The notes below the pieces were generated by a model. It ran no database searches. It was given only the letters and a program-made list of their open reading frames with translations, and was not told where the DNA came from. From assembly GCF_008710275.1 (NCBI RefSeq), contig NZ_VYQE01000003.1, positions 434,001 to 498,000 of the forward strand: a stretch of DNA of 64,000 bases, in the 5' to 3' direction. This DNA comes from Histidinibacterium aquaticum. Its GTDB lineage: Bacteria > Pseudomonadota > Alphaproteobacteria > Rhodobacterales > Rhodobacteraceae. The position numbers were made by a program, and so were the translations under genes. Positions 1 to 7,490 of the stretch are shown piece after piece (the stretch's first letter is position 1; each line of letters begins with the position of its first letter).

Positions 1-192
1 ACGCCGCCCGAGGTGATCGCGGAGCTTTCCGACAGCTTCGAGGCGCTCATGGAAGACGAGGGTTTCCTCCGTCTGATCGGGCGGATCGGCTCGTCGATCC
101 AGTTTGCCGACCACGAGGAGTTCGCGGAACTCTGGGCCTCCGAGGTCGAGGCGATGGCCGCGGTCGCGGAAATGACCGGCGCCGCGGAGTGA
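1..192 (+). CDS. TctC/Bug-type substrate-binding protein, C-terminal fragment
   Basis: The reading frame is open from the first base and stops at TGA 190-192, so only the last 63 codons are present. The tail (FAELWASEVEAMAAVAE near the end) matches the usual C-terminus of Bug/TctC receptors of tripartite tricarboxylate transporters, where a phenylalanine-rich helix ends the periplasmic domain. Such proteins capture carboxylates for TctA/TctB permeases. The call rests on a short stretch and on general similarity, so the ligand cannot be inferred. The following amidohydrolase starts 61 bases later and could act on an imported compound. Confidence 0.55.
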   Translation, partial: TPPEVIAELSDSFEALMEDEGFLRLIGRIGSSIQFADHEEFAELWASEVEAMAAVAEMTGAAE

Positions 193-253
193 TCGGGTCC
201 GGAACCGGACGGGCGGGGCCTCGGGGCCCCGTCCGCGTCACCGGGAGGACGGC

Positions 254-1765
254 ATGACGGACCTGCGCATCGCGAACGTTCTCGCCAAGCTTCCCGACGG
301 CGCGGGCGCTCCCTGCCGCCGGGTCGACATCGACATCTCGGGCGACCGGATCGAGTCGGTCGCGCCCGCCGGCATCCGTCGGACCGAGGCGGTCCGGGTG
401 ATAGACGGCACGCATCATCTCGCCGTTCCGGGCTTCGTGAACGGCCATCACCACAGTCACGAGAACTTCCAGAAGGGGCGGTTCGAGAGCCTGCCGCTGG
501 AGCTCTGGATGAACCTCGTCCGTCCGCTGAAGCCGGTGCCCGTGACGCCGGAGCAAGTGTACCTCCGGACAATGGTCAGCGCGATCGAGGCGCTGCGGTC
601 GGGCACGACGACCATCGTGGACGACCTTAACGTCAGCCCGCACCTCGACCCGGCCCACGTCGATGCCGCCTTCCGCGCCTACGAGGACGCGGGCCTGCGC
701 GCCCACGTCGGGATCACGCTCTTCGACCGGCCCTTCTTTCGCGGCGTCCCCTTCGTGGAGGAGCATTTCCCCGCCGAGGTACTGGCCGAGCTGGAAGGCA
801 CCCGTCCGACGCCCTCCGACGAGGTCCTCGAGTTCGCGGAACGACTCGCCACCACGCGGCACCATCGCGAGAACCGCGTCGCCTACATCGCCGCCCCCTC
901 CGCACCCCAACGCTGCACCGAGAACTTCCTGCTCCGGGTGCGCGACATGGCCGACCGGCACGAGGTGCCGGTGATGATCCACGTCCAGGAGACGCGGATG
1001 CAGGTCGTCACGGGCTTCGAGTTCTACGGCTCGACGATGATCGAGTACCTGTCGCGGATCGGCTTCCTGAAGCCTGCGACCTCGGTCATCCACGGCGTCT
1101 GGGTGAGCCCCGAGGAGCTGGACCTCATCGCGGCCAGCGGGGCGAGCGTCCAGCACAACCCCAACAGCAACCTCAAGCTCGGCAGCGGGCTGATGCCCAT
1201 GCGCGAGATGCTTGAGCGGGGAATCAACGTCTCTCTCGGCACGGACGGCTGCGGGTCCATCGAGTCGGTGGACATGCTCCGGGTGCTCGCGAACACCGGC
1301 CTGCTGCACAGCCTGCACGATGCCGACCACCGGACCTGGGTGACCTCCGCCGAGGCCTTCCGCGCTGCGACCGAGGGCGGGGCCGACGCGCTCGGCCGGC
1401 CGGAGCTGGGCCGCATCGCGGAGGGCGCGAAGGCCGACATCGCGCTCTACGACACCCGCTCCATCGCCTTCGCGCCGCTCAACGACCCCATGCGCCAGCT
1501 CGCAATGGCCGAGACCGGGCGCGCGCTGAGTCACCTGCTGATCGACGGAGAAATCGTGGTGGAGAACGGTACGCTGACGAAGATCGACGAGGCCGCGCTG
1601 ATCGACCGGATCCAGGCAACCGCCGCCGAGCTGCGTCCGGCCATCGAGGCCGCGGAGGCCTCCGTGGAAGAGATCCGCGGCCCCTACGAAGAGATCCACG
1701 CCCGCTGCCGCGCCATTCCGATCCCCGAGAACGTCTTCCCGGCGCGCATCCCGCGCGGGGACTGA
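254..1765 (+). CDS. Amidohydrolase superfamily metal-dependent hydrolase or deaminase
   Basis: This 503-residue protein belongs to the cytosine deaminase/TRZ-ATZ/MtaD branch of the amidohydrolase superfamily. Seen: an N-terminal beta-sandwich strand region, the metal motif NGHHHSH near residue 60, HVQE near residue 243, SVIHGVWVSPEEL near residue 280, and GTDGCGSIESVDML near residue 330 carrying the final metal-binding aspartate. Family members hydrolyse C-N bonds in purines, triazines or guanidines; the exact substrate cannot be read here. The ATG at 254 follows a GGGAGG-like ribosome site. It lies just downstream of a carboxylate-type receptor gene and 5 bases before a YgjV-like gene, so the three may be one catabolic unit. 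Confidence 0.85.
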   Translation: MTDLRIANVLAKLPDGAGAPCRRVDIDISGDRIESVAPAGIRRTEAVRVIDGTHHLAVPGFVNGHHHSHENFQKGRFESLPLELWMNLVRPLKPVPVTPEQVYLRTMVSAIEALRSGTTTIVDDLNVSPHLDPAHVDAAFRAYEDAGLRAHVGITLFDRPFFRGVPFVEEHFPAEVLAELEGTRPTPSDEVLEFAERLATTRHHRENRVAYIAAPSAPQRCTENFLLRVRDMADRHEVPVMIHVQETRMQVVTGFEFYGSTMIEYLSRIGFLKPATSVIHGVWVSPEELDLIAASGASVQHNPNSNLKLGSGLMPMREMLERGINVSLGTDGCGSIESVDMLRVLANTGLLHSLHDADHRTWVTSAEAFRAATEGGADALGRPELGRIAEGAKADIALYDTRSIAFAPLNDPMRQLAMAETGRALSHLLIDGEIVVENGTLTKIDEAALIDRIQATAAELRPAIEAAEASVEEIRGPYEEIHARCRAIPIPENVFPARIPRGD

Positions 1766-1770
1766 GCCGC

Positions 1771-2280
1771 GTGGGCGATACGCTCTTCTGGACGGGCCAG
1801 GCCGTGGGCGCCTTGGCCGCGATGCTCGGCGTGCTCGCCTTCCAGATGCCCCGGCGGACGCCGATGCTCGCCACCCTGGGCGCCTCGGCCCTGGCCTGGT
1901 CGCTGCATTTCCTTCTCCTGGCCGCGCCCGCCGCCGCCGGGATCAACCTCGTCACGGCGCTGCGGAACTTCTGCGGCATCCGCCTCCGCGCCCCGGCCCT
2001 GGCACTGCTGTTCATCGCCTTCTACGTGGCCGCCGCCGTGATCGGCTGGAAAAACATCTGGGACCTGCTGCCGCTGGCGGCCGTCGTGCTGGGAACGCTC
2101 TCCGTGTTCAGGCTCGAAGGCCTTGCCGCCCGAAGCGGCTTCCTCGCCGGCAGCCTCCTCTGGGTCATCTACAATACCTACGTCGGCTCCATCGCGGGCG
2201 TGGTTGTGATGCTCGCAGACGCCGGGTCCAATGCGCGCTTCATCCTCAGGGCCATGGCCTCGGATCGCGCGCCGCGGTGA
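1771..2280 (+). CDS. YgjV family inner membrane protein
   Basis: The 169-residue protein is almost entirely hydrophobic, with about five to six predicted membrane helices, and carries features of the YgjV family (SALAWSLHFLLL, ALRNFCGIR, LLWVIYNTYVGSIAGVV). The family function is not established. Translation appears to begin at GTG 1771, five bases after the amidohydrolase stop, which suggests translational coupling. No alternative ATG gives a better N-terminus. A 176-base gap with no clear gene follows before the iron-related operon. Confidence 0.75.
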   Translation: MGDTLFWTGQAVGALAAMLGVLAFQMPRRTPMLATLGASALAWSLHFLLLAAPAAAGINLVTALRNFCGIRLRAPALALLFIAFYVAAAVIGWKNIWDLLPLAAVVLGTLSVFRLEGLAARSGFLAGSLLWVIYNTYVGSIAGVVVMLADAGSNARFILRAMASDRAPR

Positions 2281-2456
2281 GCCTCGGACCCGTCCGTGAA
2301 AGGCGGACGCGAAGGAATTCCGACCGAATTACTCAGCTTCGCTTGCAAAGCCCAACAGATTTAGTAGGGAATCGAGGAGAACCGCTTCGCCGCAGGAGTC
2401 TCCGCCGTGCCCACGCCTGCCCCTAGGACCCAAAGCCGCCGCCTTGTGAGCCTGGC

Positions 2457-3371
2457 GTGACGGTCCGCTTCTGCACAGAAGGCAGTCTCGCGGCGGGCGA
2501 GAGGCTCGCGGGCTGGGGCGCGCATCCGGAGAAGGTTCTTCTCGTCCGCTGGCCCAAGTCGAAGTGGCGCTTCTCGGCCCGCGTCGCCGAGAACATGCCA
2601 CCCGAGGTCGAGGCCGCCGTCACCCGCGCCGCCGAGGCGGGATGGCGCGTGAACCTTATCGACCGCAAGGGCGAGACGCCGGGCCGTCACCGGGTCCATG
2701 TCGGCCCCGGCGCACGCTCGACCGAGGTGGCGACCGGCGACCTCGCCGCCGTGATCGACGCGGTCGTGCGCGGCGGCCCGGCCCTGACCCGCGCCGGACT
2801 GCGCCCGGAGAGCCGGATGCAGATCCTCTGCTGCACCCATGGCAAGCACGACCGCTGCTGCGCGAAGTGGGGCTTTCCCCTCTACAAGACCCTGGACCGC
2901 GAGACCCGGGCGACCGGTCTCGCCGAGGCCTGGGAGGTCACGCATATCGGCGGCTGCCGCCTCTCGGCCGGCGTCCTGGTCCTGCCCTCCCGCCGCAAGT
3001 ACGGCCGGATGCGCCCCGAGGACGTCCCCGCCTTCCTCGCCGCCGAGGCGGCGGGACGGCCCTACCTGCCCTGTTACCGCGGGGCCGCCGACCTCGCTCC
3101 CGCCGCCCAGGCGGCCGAGGTCGCCGGTCTTCGCCACCTTGCCGCCGCCGGCATCCGGGGCCGCGCCACGGTCGAGCGCGACACGACGACCGGACGCTTC
3201 CGGGTCCTCTGCGGCCGGGCCGTCGCCGAGGTCTCGGTCGCGCCGGAAGAGGTGCGCGCCCACGGAAACTGCAACGGCCTCTCCTCGGGCAGCGATATCA
3301 CGCCGCGCACCGGCTGGCGCGCGACGGTGGGCACCGTGTCTCTCCCCGCCTCGCGAGAGGCGGCGCGATGA
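2457..3371 (+). CDS. Sucrase/ferredoxin-like (thioredoxin-fold ferredoxin) protein
   Basis: The 304-residue protein matches the Suc_Fer-like family: an N-terminal region with FCTEGSLAAGERLAGWGAHPEKVLLVRW, then a thioredoxin-like ferredoxin domain with CCTHGKHDRCC around residues 124-134 and HIGGCRLSAGVL near residue 165, which supply cysteines for a [2Fe-2S] cluster. The start is GTG 2457; an in-frame TAG at 2424 and no other start codon in between limit the choice. It overlaps the FhuF-like gene by four bases (ATGA). Context suggests an electron donor or ferric-siderophore reductase in iron uptake, which is an inference. Confidence 0.8.
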   Translation: MTVRFCTEGSLAAGERLAGWGAHPEKVLLVRWPKSKWRFSARVAENMPPEVEAAVTRAAEAGWRVNLIDRKGETPGRHRVHVGPGARSTEVATGDLAAVIDAVVRGGPALTRAGLRPESRMQILCCTHGKHDRCCAKWGFPLYKTLDRETRATGLAEAWEVTHIGGCRLSAGVLVLPSRRKYGRMRPEDVPAFLAAEAAGRPYLPCYRGAADLAPAAQAAEVAGLRHLAAAGIRGRATVERDTTTGRFRVLCGRAVAEVSVAPEEVRAHGNCNGLSSGSDITPRTGWRATVGTVSLPASREAAR

Positions 3372-4180
3372 GGCCTCCGTCCCTCGTCACCGCCTGCGCC
3401 GATCGGCCGGACGTCAGGAGCGCATTCGGCGCCCGCCTCTCGGACGGCCCCGCCCCGGCGGATGCCCTGCATCTGTCCAAGCCGGACGCTGCCCCGCTCC
3501 GCGACTGGCTCGCGGCGGAACAGGCAGAGGTGTCCGGTGCCGACCGGAAGCTGGCCGCCGCCTTCCTCCTCGGGCGGCTGTCCTGGAGCCTTGTCGAGTG
3601 CGCCGGTTTCCTCGCCCTGCGCGGATACGCTTCCGGCTCCCTGCCGACGACCGGCGTCGCCGTCAGCCGCCGCGAAGAACGCTGGAGCTTCGGCGAGCGT
3701 AGCGGCAGGGCCTCCGCCTACGACCTCCACTTATCGGGCGGCGCGGCGATACCAAGCCCGGACCCCGCCGCCGACCTCGAACGCACCCTGACCACCTGGC
3801 TCGCGCCCCTGGTCACGACGCTCACCGACCGCTCCGGCCTCTCGCGCGGCGCGCTCTGGCGGCTGGTCGGGGACGCCCTCTCCGCCTGCCTGCTCGCCCA
3901 GGGCCGCGTCCTGGGATGCCCGGAACGGGCGATGCGGATCGCCCTTGGCCCGCTCCGCGACCCTTCCAGCCCGCTCCACGCCCCGCAAAACGGCTTCGTC
4001 CGCGTGACCCTGCCCGAGGATCCGACGGTCTCGGACTGGGCGGCCAAGCGCGGGGGCTGCTGCCGCTACTACACCGCCGGCGCGGAGACCTGCGCCACCT
4101 GCGTCCTGCGCGACGACGACAGCCGGGAGGCCCTCCTCCGCGAGGACCTGAGACGTCGCCACGGCCGCGCCGCCGCCTGA
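3368..4180 (+). CDS. FhuF-like siderophore-iron reductase
   Basis: The 270-residue protein ends with CCRYYTAGAETCATC, the C-terminal [2Fe-2S] binding signature of FhuF-type ferric siderophore reductases (adjacent cysteines, then CxxC). The spacing between the pairs is nine residues, slightly shorter than in E. coli FhuF. The rest resembles the IucA/FhuF-like fold, with GALWRLVGDALSACLL as the helical core. ATG 3368 overlaps the previous stop, so the two genes are translationally coupled. The likely role is cytoplasmic release of iron from an imported ferric siderophore; binding-protein genes follow directly. Confidence 0.8.
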   Translation: MRPPSLVTACADRPDVRSAFGARLSDGPAPADALHLSKPDAAPLRDWLAAEQAEVSGADRKLAAAFLLGRLSWSLVECAGFLALRGYASGSLPTTGVAVSRREERWSFGERSGRASAYDLHLSGGAAIPSPDPAADLERTLTTWLAPLVTTLTDRSGLSRGALWRLVGDALSACLLAQGRVLGCPERAMRIALGPLRDPSSPLHAPQNGFVRVTLPEDPTVSDWAAKRGGCCRYYTAGAETCATCVLRDDDSREALLREDLRRRHGRAAA

Positions 4181-4205
4181 CCTCACCACATCGAAAGGAG
4201 ACCGC

Positions 4206-5174
4206 ATGCTTCGCCTGACCACCGCCCTCGTCCTCTGCGCCGGACCGCTCCTGGCCCAGGAGTATCCCCTGACCATGGAGAACAAGTTCGGCACGACCGT
4301 CATCGAGGAGCCGCCGGAGCGCGTGGCCTCCGTCGACTTCGCCGGCGCCGACGACCTGCTCGCCCTCGGCATTCAGCCGGTGACGATCCGCCACTGGTAC
4401 GGCGACTACCCGCAGTCGGTCTGGCCCTGGGCGCAGCCGCTGCTCGAGACCGAGCCGCCGATCCTGCGCGGCCAGCTCGACTTCGAGACCATCGCGGCGC
4501 AGGACCCGGACGTGATCGTCGCGCTCTGGTCGGGCATCACCGCCGATGAATACGAGCGCCTCAGCCTCATCGCGCCGGTCGTCGCCGTGCCCGAGGGCGT
4601 GGGCGACTACGCCCTGCCCTGGGACGAGCGCGCGCGTCTCACGGGACGCGCCGTGGGCCGCGAGGCGGAGGCCGAGGAGAAGATCGCGGAGGTCGAGGCC
4701 GAGCTCGAGGCGGTCGCGGAGGCCCACCCCGAGTGGCAGGGCAAGACCGTCGCCGTCGCCTATGTGCGCAGCGGCGAGCCGGGCGCCTACACCTCCAGCG
4801 ACGTGCGGCCGCAGCTGCTGGCCGACATGGGCTTCCAGCCGCCCCAGAAGATCGACGACCTCGTCACCGGCAACGAGTTCGCCGTGACCTTCTCGCCGGA
4901 GGACCTCTCGCCGATCGACACCGACCTGCTGATCTGGCTGCCGCAGAACGACGGCACCTACGCCCAGATCCCCGAGCTCGCCGCGCGGGACTTCCTGCCA
5001 GCGGCTCAGGAGGGACGCGAGATCTTCCTCGACTTCGAGCTCTCGGGCGCCTTCTCCCACGCCTCGCTGCTCTCGATCCCCTACGCGGTCGAGCGCCTCG
5101 TGCCGATGATCGAGGCCGCGCTCGACGGCGATCCGGAGACCCACGCCGACGCCCGCCCGCCGGCGGCCGAATAA
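4206..5174 (+). CDS. Iron-siderophore ABC transporter substrate-binding protein
   Basis: The 322-residue protein is a class III periplasmic binding protein of the FepB/FhuD type. A short signal sequence ends near LLAQ (residues 1-18), followed by MENKFGTTVIEEPPERVASVDF, the first beta-strand typical of the family, and later DFETIAAQDPDVIVALWSG. ATG 4206 has a GAAAGGAG site seven bases upstream. It captures a ferric siderophore or haem-like ligand in the periplasm. No permease or ATPase gene accompanies it here, so it must rely on components encoded elsewhere or share a transporter. Confidence 0.85.
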   Translation: MLRLTTALVLCAGPLLAQEYPLTMENKFGTTVIEEPPERVASVDFAGADDLLALGIQPVTIRHWYGDYPQSVWPWAQPLLETEPPILRGQLDFETIAAQDPDVIVALWSGITADEYERLSLIAPVVAVPEGVGDYALPWDERARLTGRAVGREAEAEEKIAEVEAELEAVAEAHPEWQGKTVAVAYVRSGEPGAYTSSDVRPQLLADMGFQPPQKIDDLVTGNEFAVTFSPEDLSPIDTDLLIWLPQNDGTYAQIPELAARDFLPAAQEGREIFLDFELSGAFSHASLLSIPYAVERLVPMIEAALDGDPETHADARPPAAE

Positions 5175-5198
5175 TCCAGCAAGCTCAAGGAGACAGTC

Positions 5199-6167
5199 AT
5201 GACCCGGCTCTACATTCTCATGATCGGCCTGCTCGCCGCGGTGCTCGGCGGCGCGGTCGCCGCCCAGGCGCAGGAGACCCGGACGGTGACCGACGATCTC
5301 GGCCGCGCGGTCGAGATCCCCGCCGACCCGCAGCGCATAGCCTCGCTGCACGACACCTCGCTCACCGTGGCCCTGCTGGAGCTGGGCGTGACGCCGGTGG
5401 CCTCCCACGGCCGCACGACCGAGGACGGCACGCCCTACATCCGCTCGTCGGCCACCGCGACCGGCGTGGACTTCGGGAATTCCGACATCGCCTTCGCCGG
5501 AAACCTGCCCGCCGATCTCGAGGCCGTGGCCGAGGCGCAGCCGGATCTCATCCTCACGACCAGTTGGCAGACCGCCGACCCCGAGCAGCTCTCGCAAATC
5601 GCGCCGACCTACGTCTTCGACATCTCCGAAACCGAGGACTTCGAGGTCTACGCCCGCATCGCCGAGCTCACCGGCACGACGGACCGGCTCGAGGCGCTTC
5701 AGTCGCGCTACGATGCGCAGATCGACCTGATCCGGCAGGTGGTCGATACCGAGAACACCCGCGTCTCGGTGATCCAGGGTTACGACGGCCAGCTGCTCGT
5801 CTGGAACACCTACGGCACCCTGGGCAAGGTCCTGCGCGACGCGGGCTTCACCTTCCCCGACATCCAGAATGCCATCGAAGGCAACGCGCGCCAGAGCTTC
5901 TCGGCCGAGCGGCTGCCGGAGTTCGACGCCGACCTGATCTTCGTCACCTACCGGCCCGATCGCGGCGAGACAGTTGCGGACGCGCGCGCGGCGATGGCCA
6001 GCGTCCTGCCCTCCTGGTGCGAGGCCCTTCACGCCTGCCGCGAGGACCAGGTGGTCTTCCTGCCCCGGTCGCTGGCCTCCACGGCGACCTACGACGCGGC
6101 CGGTGCGCTGGCCTACGCCGTCCTGTCGAACATCGACGGCCGGGATATCGCACAGCTGCCGCGCTAG
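5199..6167 (+). CDS. Second iron-type ABC transporter substrate-binding protein
   Basis: This 322-residue protein has the same family features as the gene before it: a signal peptide (residues 1-25, ending AAQAQ), then TRTVTDDLGRAVEIPADPQRIASLHD and QPDLILTTSWQTADPEQL. It starts 24 bases after the previous stop with AAGGAG upstream of ATG 5199. The two binding proteins have equal length but clearly different sequences, so they are not a recent duplication. They may recognise different siderophores or work sequentially. The operon appears to end after this gene, where hairpins lie. Confidence 0.85.
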   Translation: MTRLYILMIGLLAAVLGGAVAAQAQETRTVTDDLGRAVEIPADPQRIASLHDTSLTVALLELGVTPVASHGRTTEDGTPYIRSSATATGVDFGNSDIAFAGNLPADLEAVAEAQPDLILTTSWQTADPEQLSQIAPTYVFDISETEDFEVYARIAELTGTTDRLEALQSRYDAQIDLIRQVVDTENTRVSVIQGYDGQLLVWNTYGTLGKVLRDAGFTFPDIQNAIEGNARQSFSAERLPEFDADLIFVTYRPDRGETVADARAAMASVLPSWCEALHACREDQVVFLPRSLASTATYDAAGALAYAVLSNIDGRDIAQLPR

Positions 6168-6211
6168 GGCGCGCCTCCCCTTCATCGTCTCGATGTATCG
6201 CGGGGGTGAAT

Positions 6212-6251
6212 GGCGAAAGCCCCGGCTTTCGCCAGAGGGGGCAGCGCCCCC
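6212..6251. repeat. Two adjacent extragenic hairpins
   Basis: Two perfect inverted repeats lie back to back: a 10-base stem with a 2-base loop (6212-6221 with 6224-6233, GGCGAAAGCC arms) and a 6-base GGGGGC/GCCCCC stem with a 3-base loop (6237-6251). Neither is followed by a T-run, so they may be RNA-stabilising structures or short extragenic palindromes, with the real terminator just downstream. Confidence 0.5.
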
Positions 6252-6282
6252 TTCCAACCGACAGAGACTGAAACCCACTGCA

Positions 6283-6309
6283 GTGCCACGCCACACGGCG
6301 TGGCACTTT
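6283..6309 (+). terminator. Probable intrinsic terminator of the iron operon
   Basis: A perfect 10-base stem (GTGCCACGCC at 6283-6292 pairing with GGCGTGGCAC at 6297-6306) with a four-base ACAC loop is followed by TTT. It lies 116 bases after the last iron-operon gene and before the promoter of the sugar operon. The T-run is short, so termination may be partial. Confidence 0.55.
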
Positions 6310-6335
6310 GCGACTCGGCCGACCGATCGGAAACG

Positions 6336-6363
6336 TTGACTCGGGCCCTCTGTCCGATGTACT
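6336..6363 (+). promoter_or_regulatory. Candidate sigma-70 promoter of the sugar operon
   Basis: TTGACT at 6336-6341 and TGTACT at 6358-6363 are spaced by 16 bases and resemble -35 and -10 elements. The -10 abuts the tandem palindromes at 6363-6390, so a repressor bound there would block transcription initiation. This is a pattern-based call. Confidence 0.45.
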
Positions 6364-6390
6364 GACATCGGTGTCATGACATCGATGTCG
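6363..6390. promoter_or_regulatory. Tandem LacI-type operator sites
   Basis: Two 14-base sites abut exactly: TGACATCGGTGTCA at 6363-6376 and TGACATCGATGTCG at 6377-6390. The first has perfect TGACA/TGTCA half-sites; the second contains the perfect 12-base palindrome GACATCGATGTC. A partly overlapping inverted repeat, GATGT-ACTG-ACATC, spans 6356-6369. The central CG-containing symmetry and position 40 bases before a LacI-family gene make autoregulatory operators the natural reading. Confidence 0.6.
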
Positions 6391-6429
6391 CGGTCGTGCG
6401 CAGACGGTGGAATGACCTGGGAGGAGCCG

Positions 6430-7458
6430 ATGGCGACGATCTACGATGTCGCGAAAGCAGCGGGCGTTTCGCCGAAGACGGTGTCGCGCGTGCTCAACGA
6501 CGACGCGCCCGTGGGCCGCACCACGCGGGAGGCGGTCCAGGACGCGATTTCCCGCCTGGGCTACGTCCCCTCGAACGCCGCCCGGGTCATGCGCTCGAAC
6601 AGGTCGGGCCTGATCGGGCTGATCACCGGGGCGATCTCCAACACCCCGGAGGCCGGCGATCCGAAGGGCCTGCCCGAACTCTACATCGTCCAGGGGGTTC
6701 AGGAGATCTTCGCCGAAGAGGCCAAGACGCTGATGATCTCCGACACCGGAGGCCGGTCCGACCGCGTACCCGCGCTCGTCTCGACCTTCCGGCAGCACCG
6801 GGTCGAAGGCCTGATCTACGTCGCGGACTACCACCGGCAGACGCGGTTCGAGGTACGGCCCGGCGGCCCGCCCGTCGTCCTTGCCAACTGCTACGACACC
6901 ATCGGCACGCCCAGCGTTCTGCCGGACGACCGGAGCTGCCAGCGCAGTCTCGTCGCCCGGCTCATCGAGGCGGGGCATCGCCGGATCGGCTACCTGACCC
7001 TCGGAAACTACATGGATGCGACCGGCCTGCGGATCGAGGGCTACCGCGACGCCCATGCCGACGCGGGGCTATCGGTGGATCCGGACCTGATCCTGGAGGC
7101 CTACCGCGAGGATCATACCCCGATGACCTCCGCGCTGAACCGGCTGCTCGAGCTGCCCGAGCCGCCCAGCGTCATCTGCTGCGGCAACGACGAGATGGCG
7201 ATGCGGCTCTACGGGCTGCTGCGCACGCGCGGCGTCGAGGTGCCCGAAGAGATCTCGGTGGCGGGCTTCGACAACTACCGCGCCATCGCGGAGACCCTGT
7301 TTCCGCCGCTGACCACCGTCGAGCTGCCCTACCGCGAGCTCGGGCGCCGGGCCGCGCGGCGCCTGCTCGGCATCATCGCGAAAGACCCCCCGGGGACGGA
7401 CGACCCTGTCCGGATCCCGGGGCCCGTTGTCTGGCGGTCCTCGGTGACCGCGAGATGA
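6430..7458 (+). CDS. LacI family transcriptional regulator
   Basis: The 342-residue protein begins with the classic LacI helix-turn-helix (MATIYDVAKAAGVSPKTVSR, residues 1-20) and hinge (YVPSNAARVMRS), followed by a periplasmic-binding-like sensor domain (LIGLITG to PPLTTVELPYRELGRRAARRLL). ATG 6430 is preferred over an upstream ATG at 6376 because GGGAGGAG lies just before it and the HTH then starts at residue 3; the earlier ATG would sit inside the operator. It is 32 bases upstream of the sugar-binding protein gene and likely represses itself and the transporter operon until a sugar effector binds. Confidence 0.92.
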   Translation: MATIYDVAKAAGVSPKTVSRVLNDDAPVGRTTREAVQDAISRLGYVPSNAARVMRSNRSGLIGLITGAISNTPEAGDPKGLPELYIVQGVQEIFAEEAKTLMISDTGGRSDRVPALVSTFRQHRVEGLIYVADYHRQTRFEVRPGGPPVVLANCYDTIGTPSVLPDDRSCQRSLVARLIEAGHRRIGYLTLGNYMDATGLRIEGYRDAHADAGLSVDPDLILEAYREDHTPMTSALNRLLELPEPPSVICCGNDEMAMRLYGLLRTRGVEVPEEISVAGFDNYRAIAETLFPPLTTVELPYRELGRRAARRLLGIIAKDPPGTDDPVRIPGPVVWRSSVTAR

Positions 7459-7490
7459 GTGAAGAGACTTCATACCCAAGGGAGGAGATC

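Noticed and set aside
3822-6377. An 851-codon open frame on the minus strand across the iron operon
   Set aside because: It is antisense to four genes with clear family motifs; long antisense frames are expected at this G/C content. Its translation is rich in repetitive Arg/Gly/Asp without any recognised motif.
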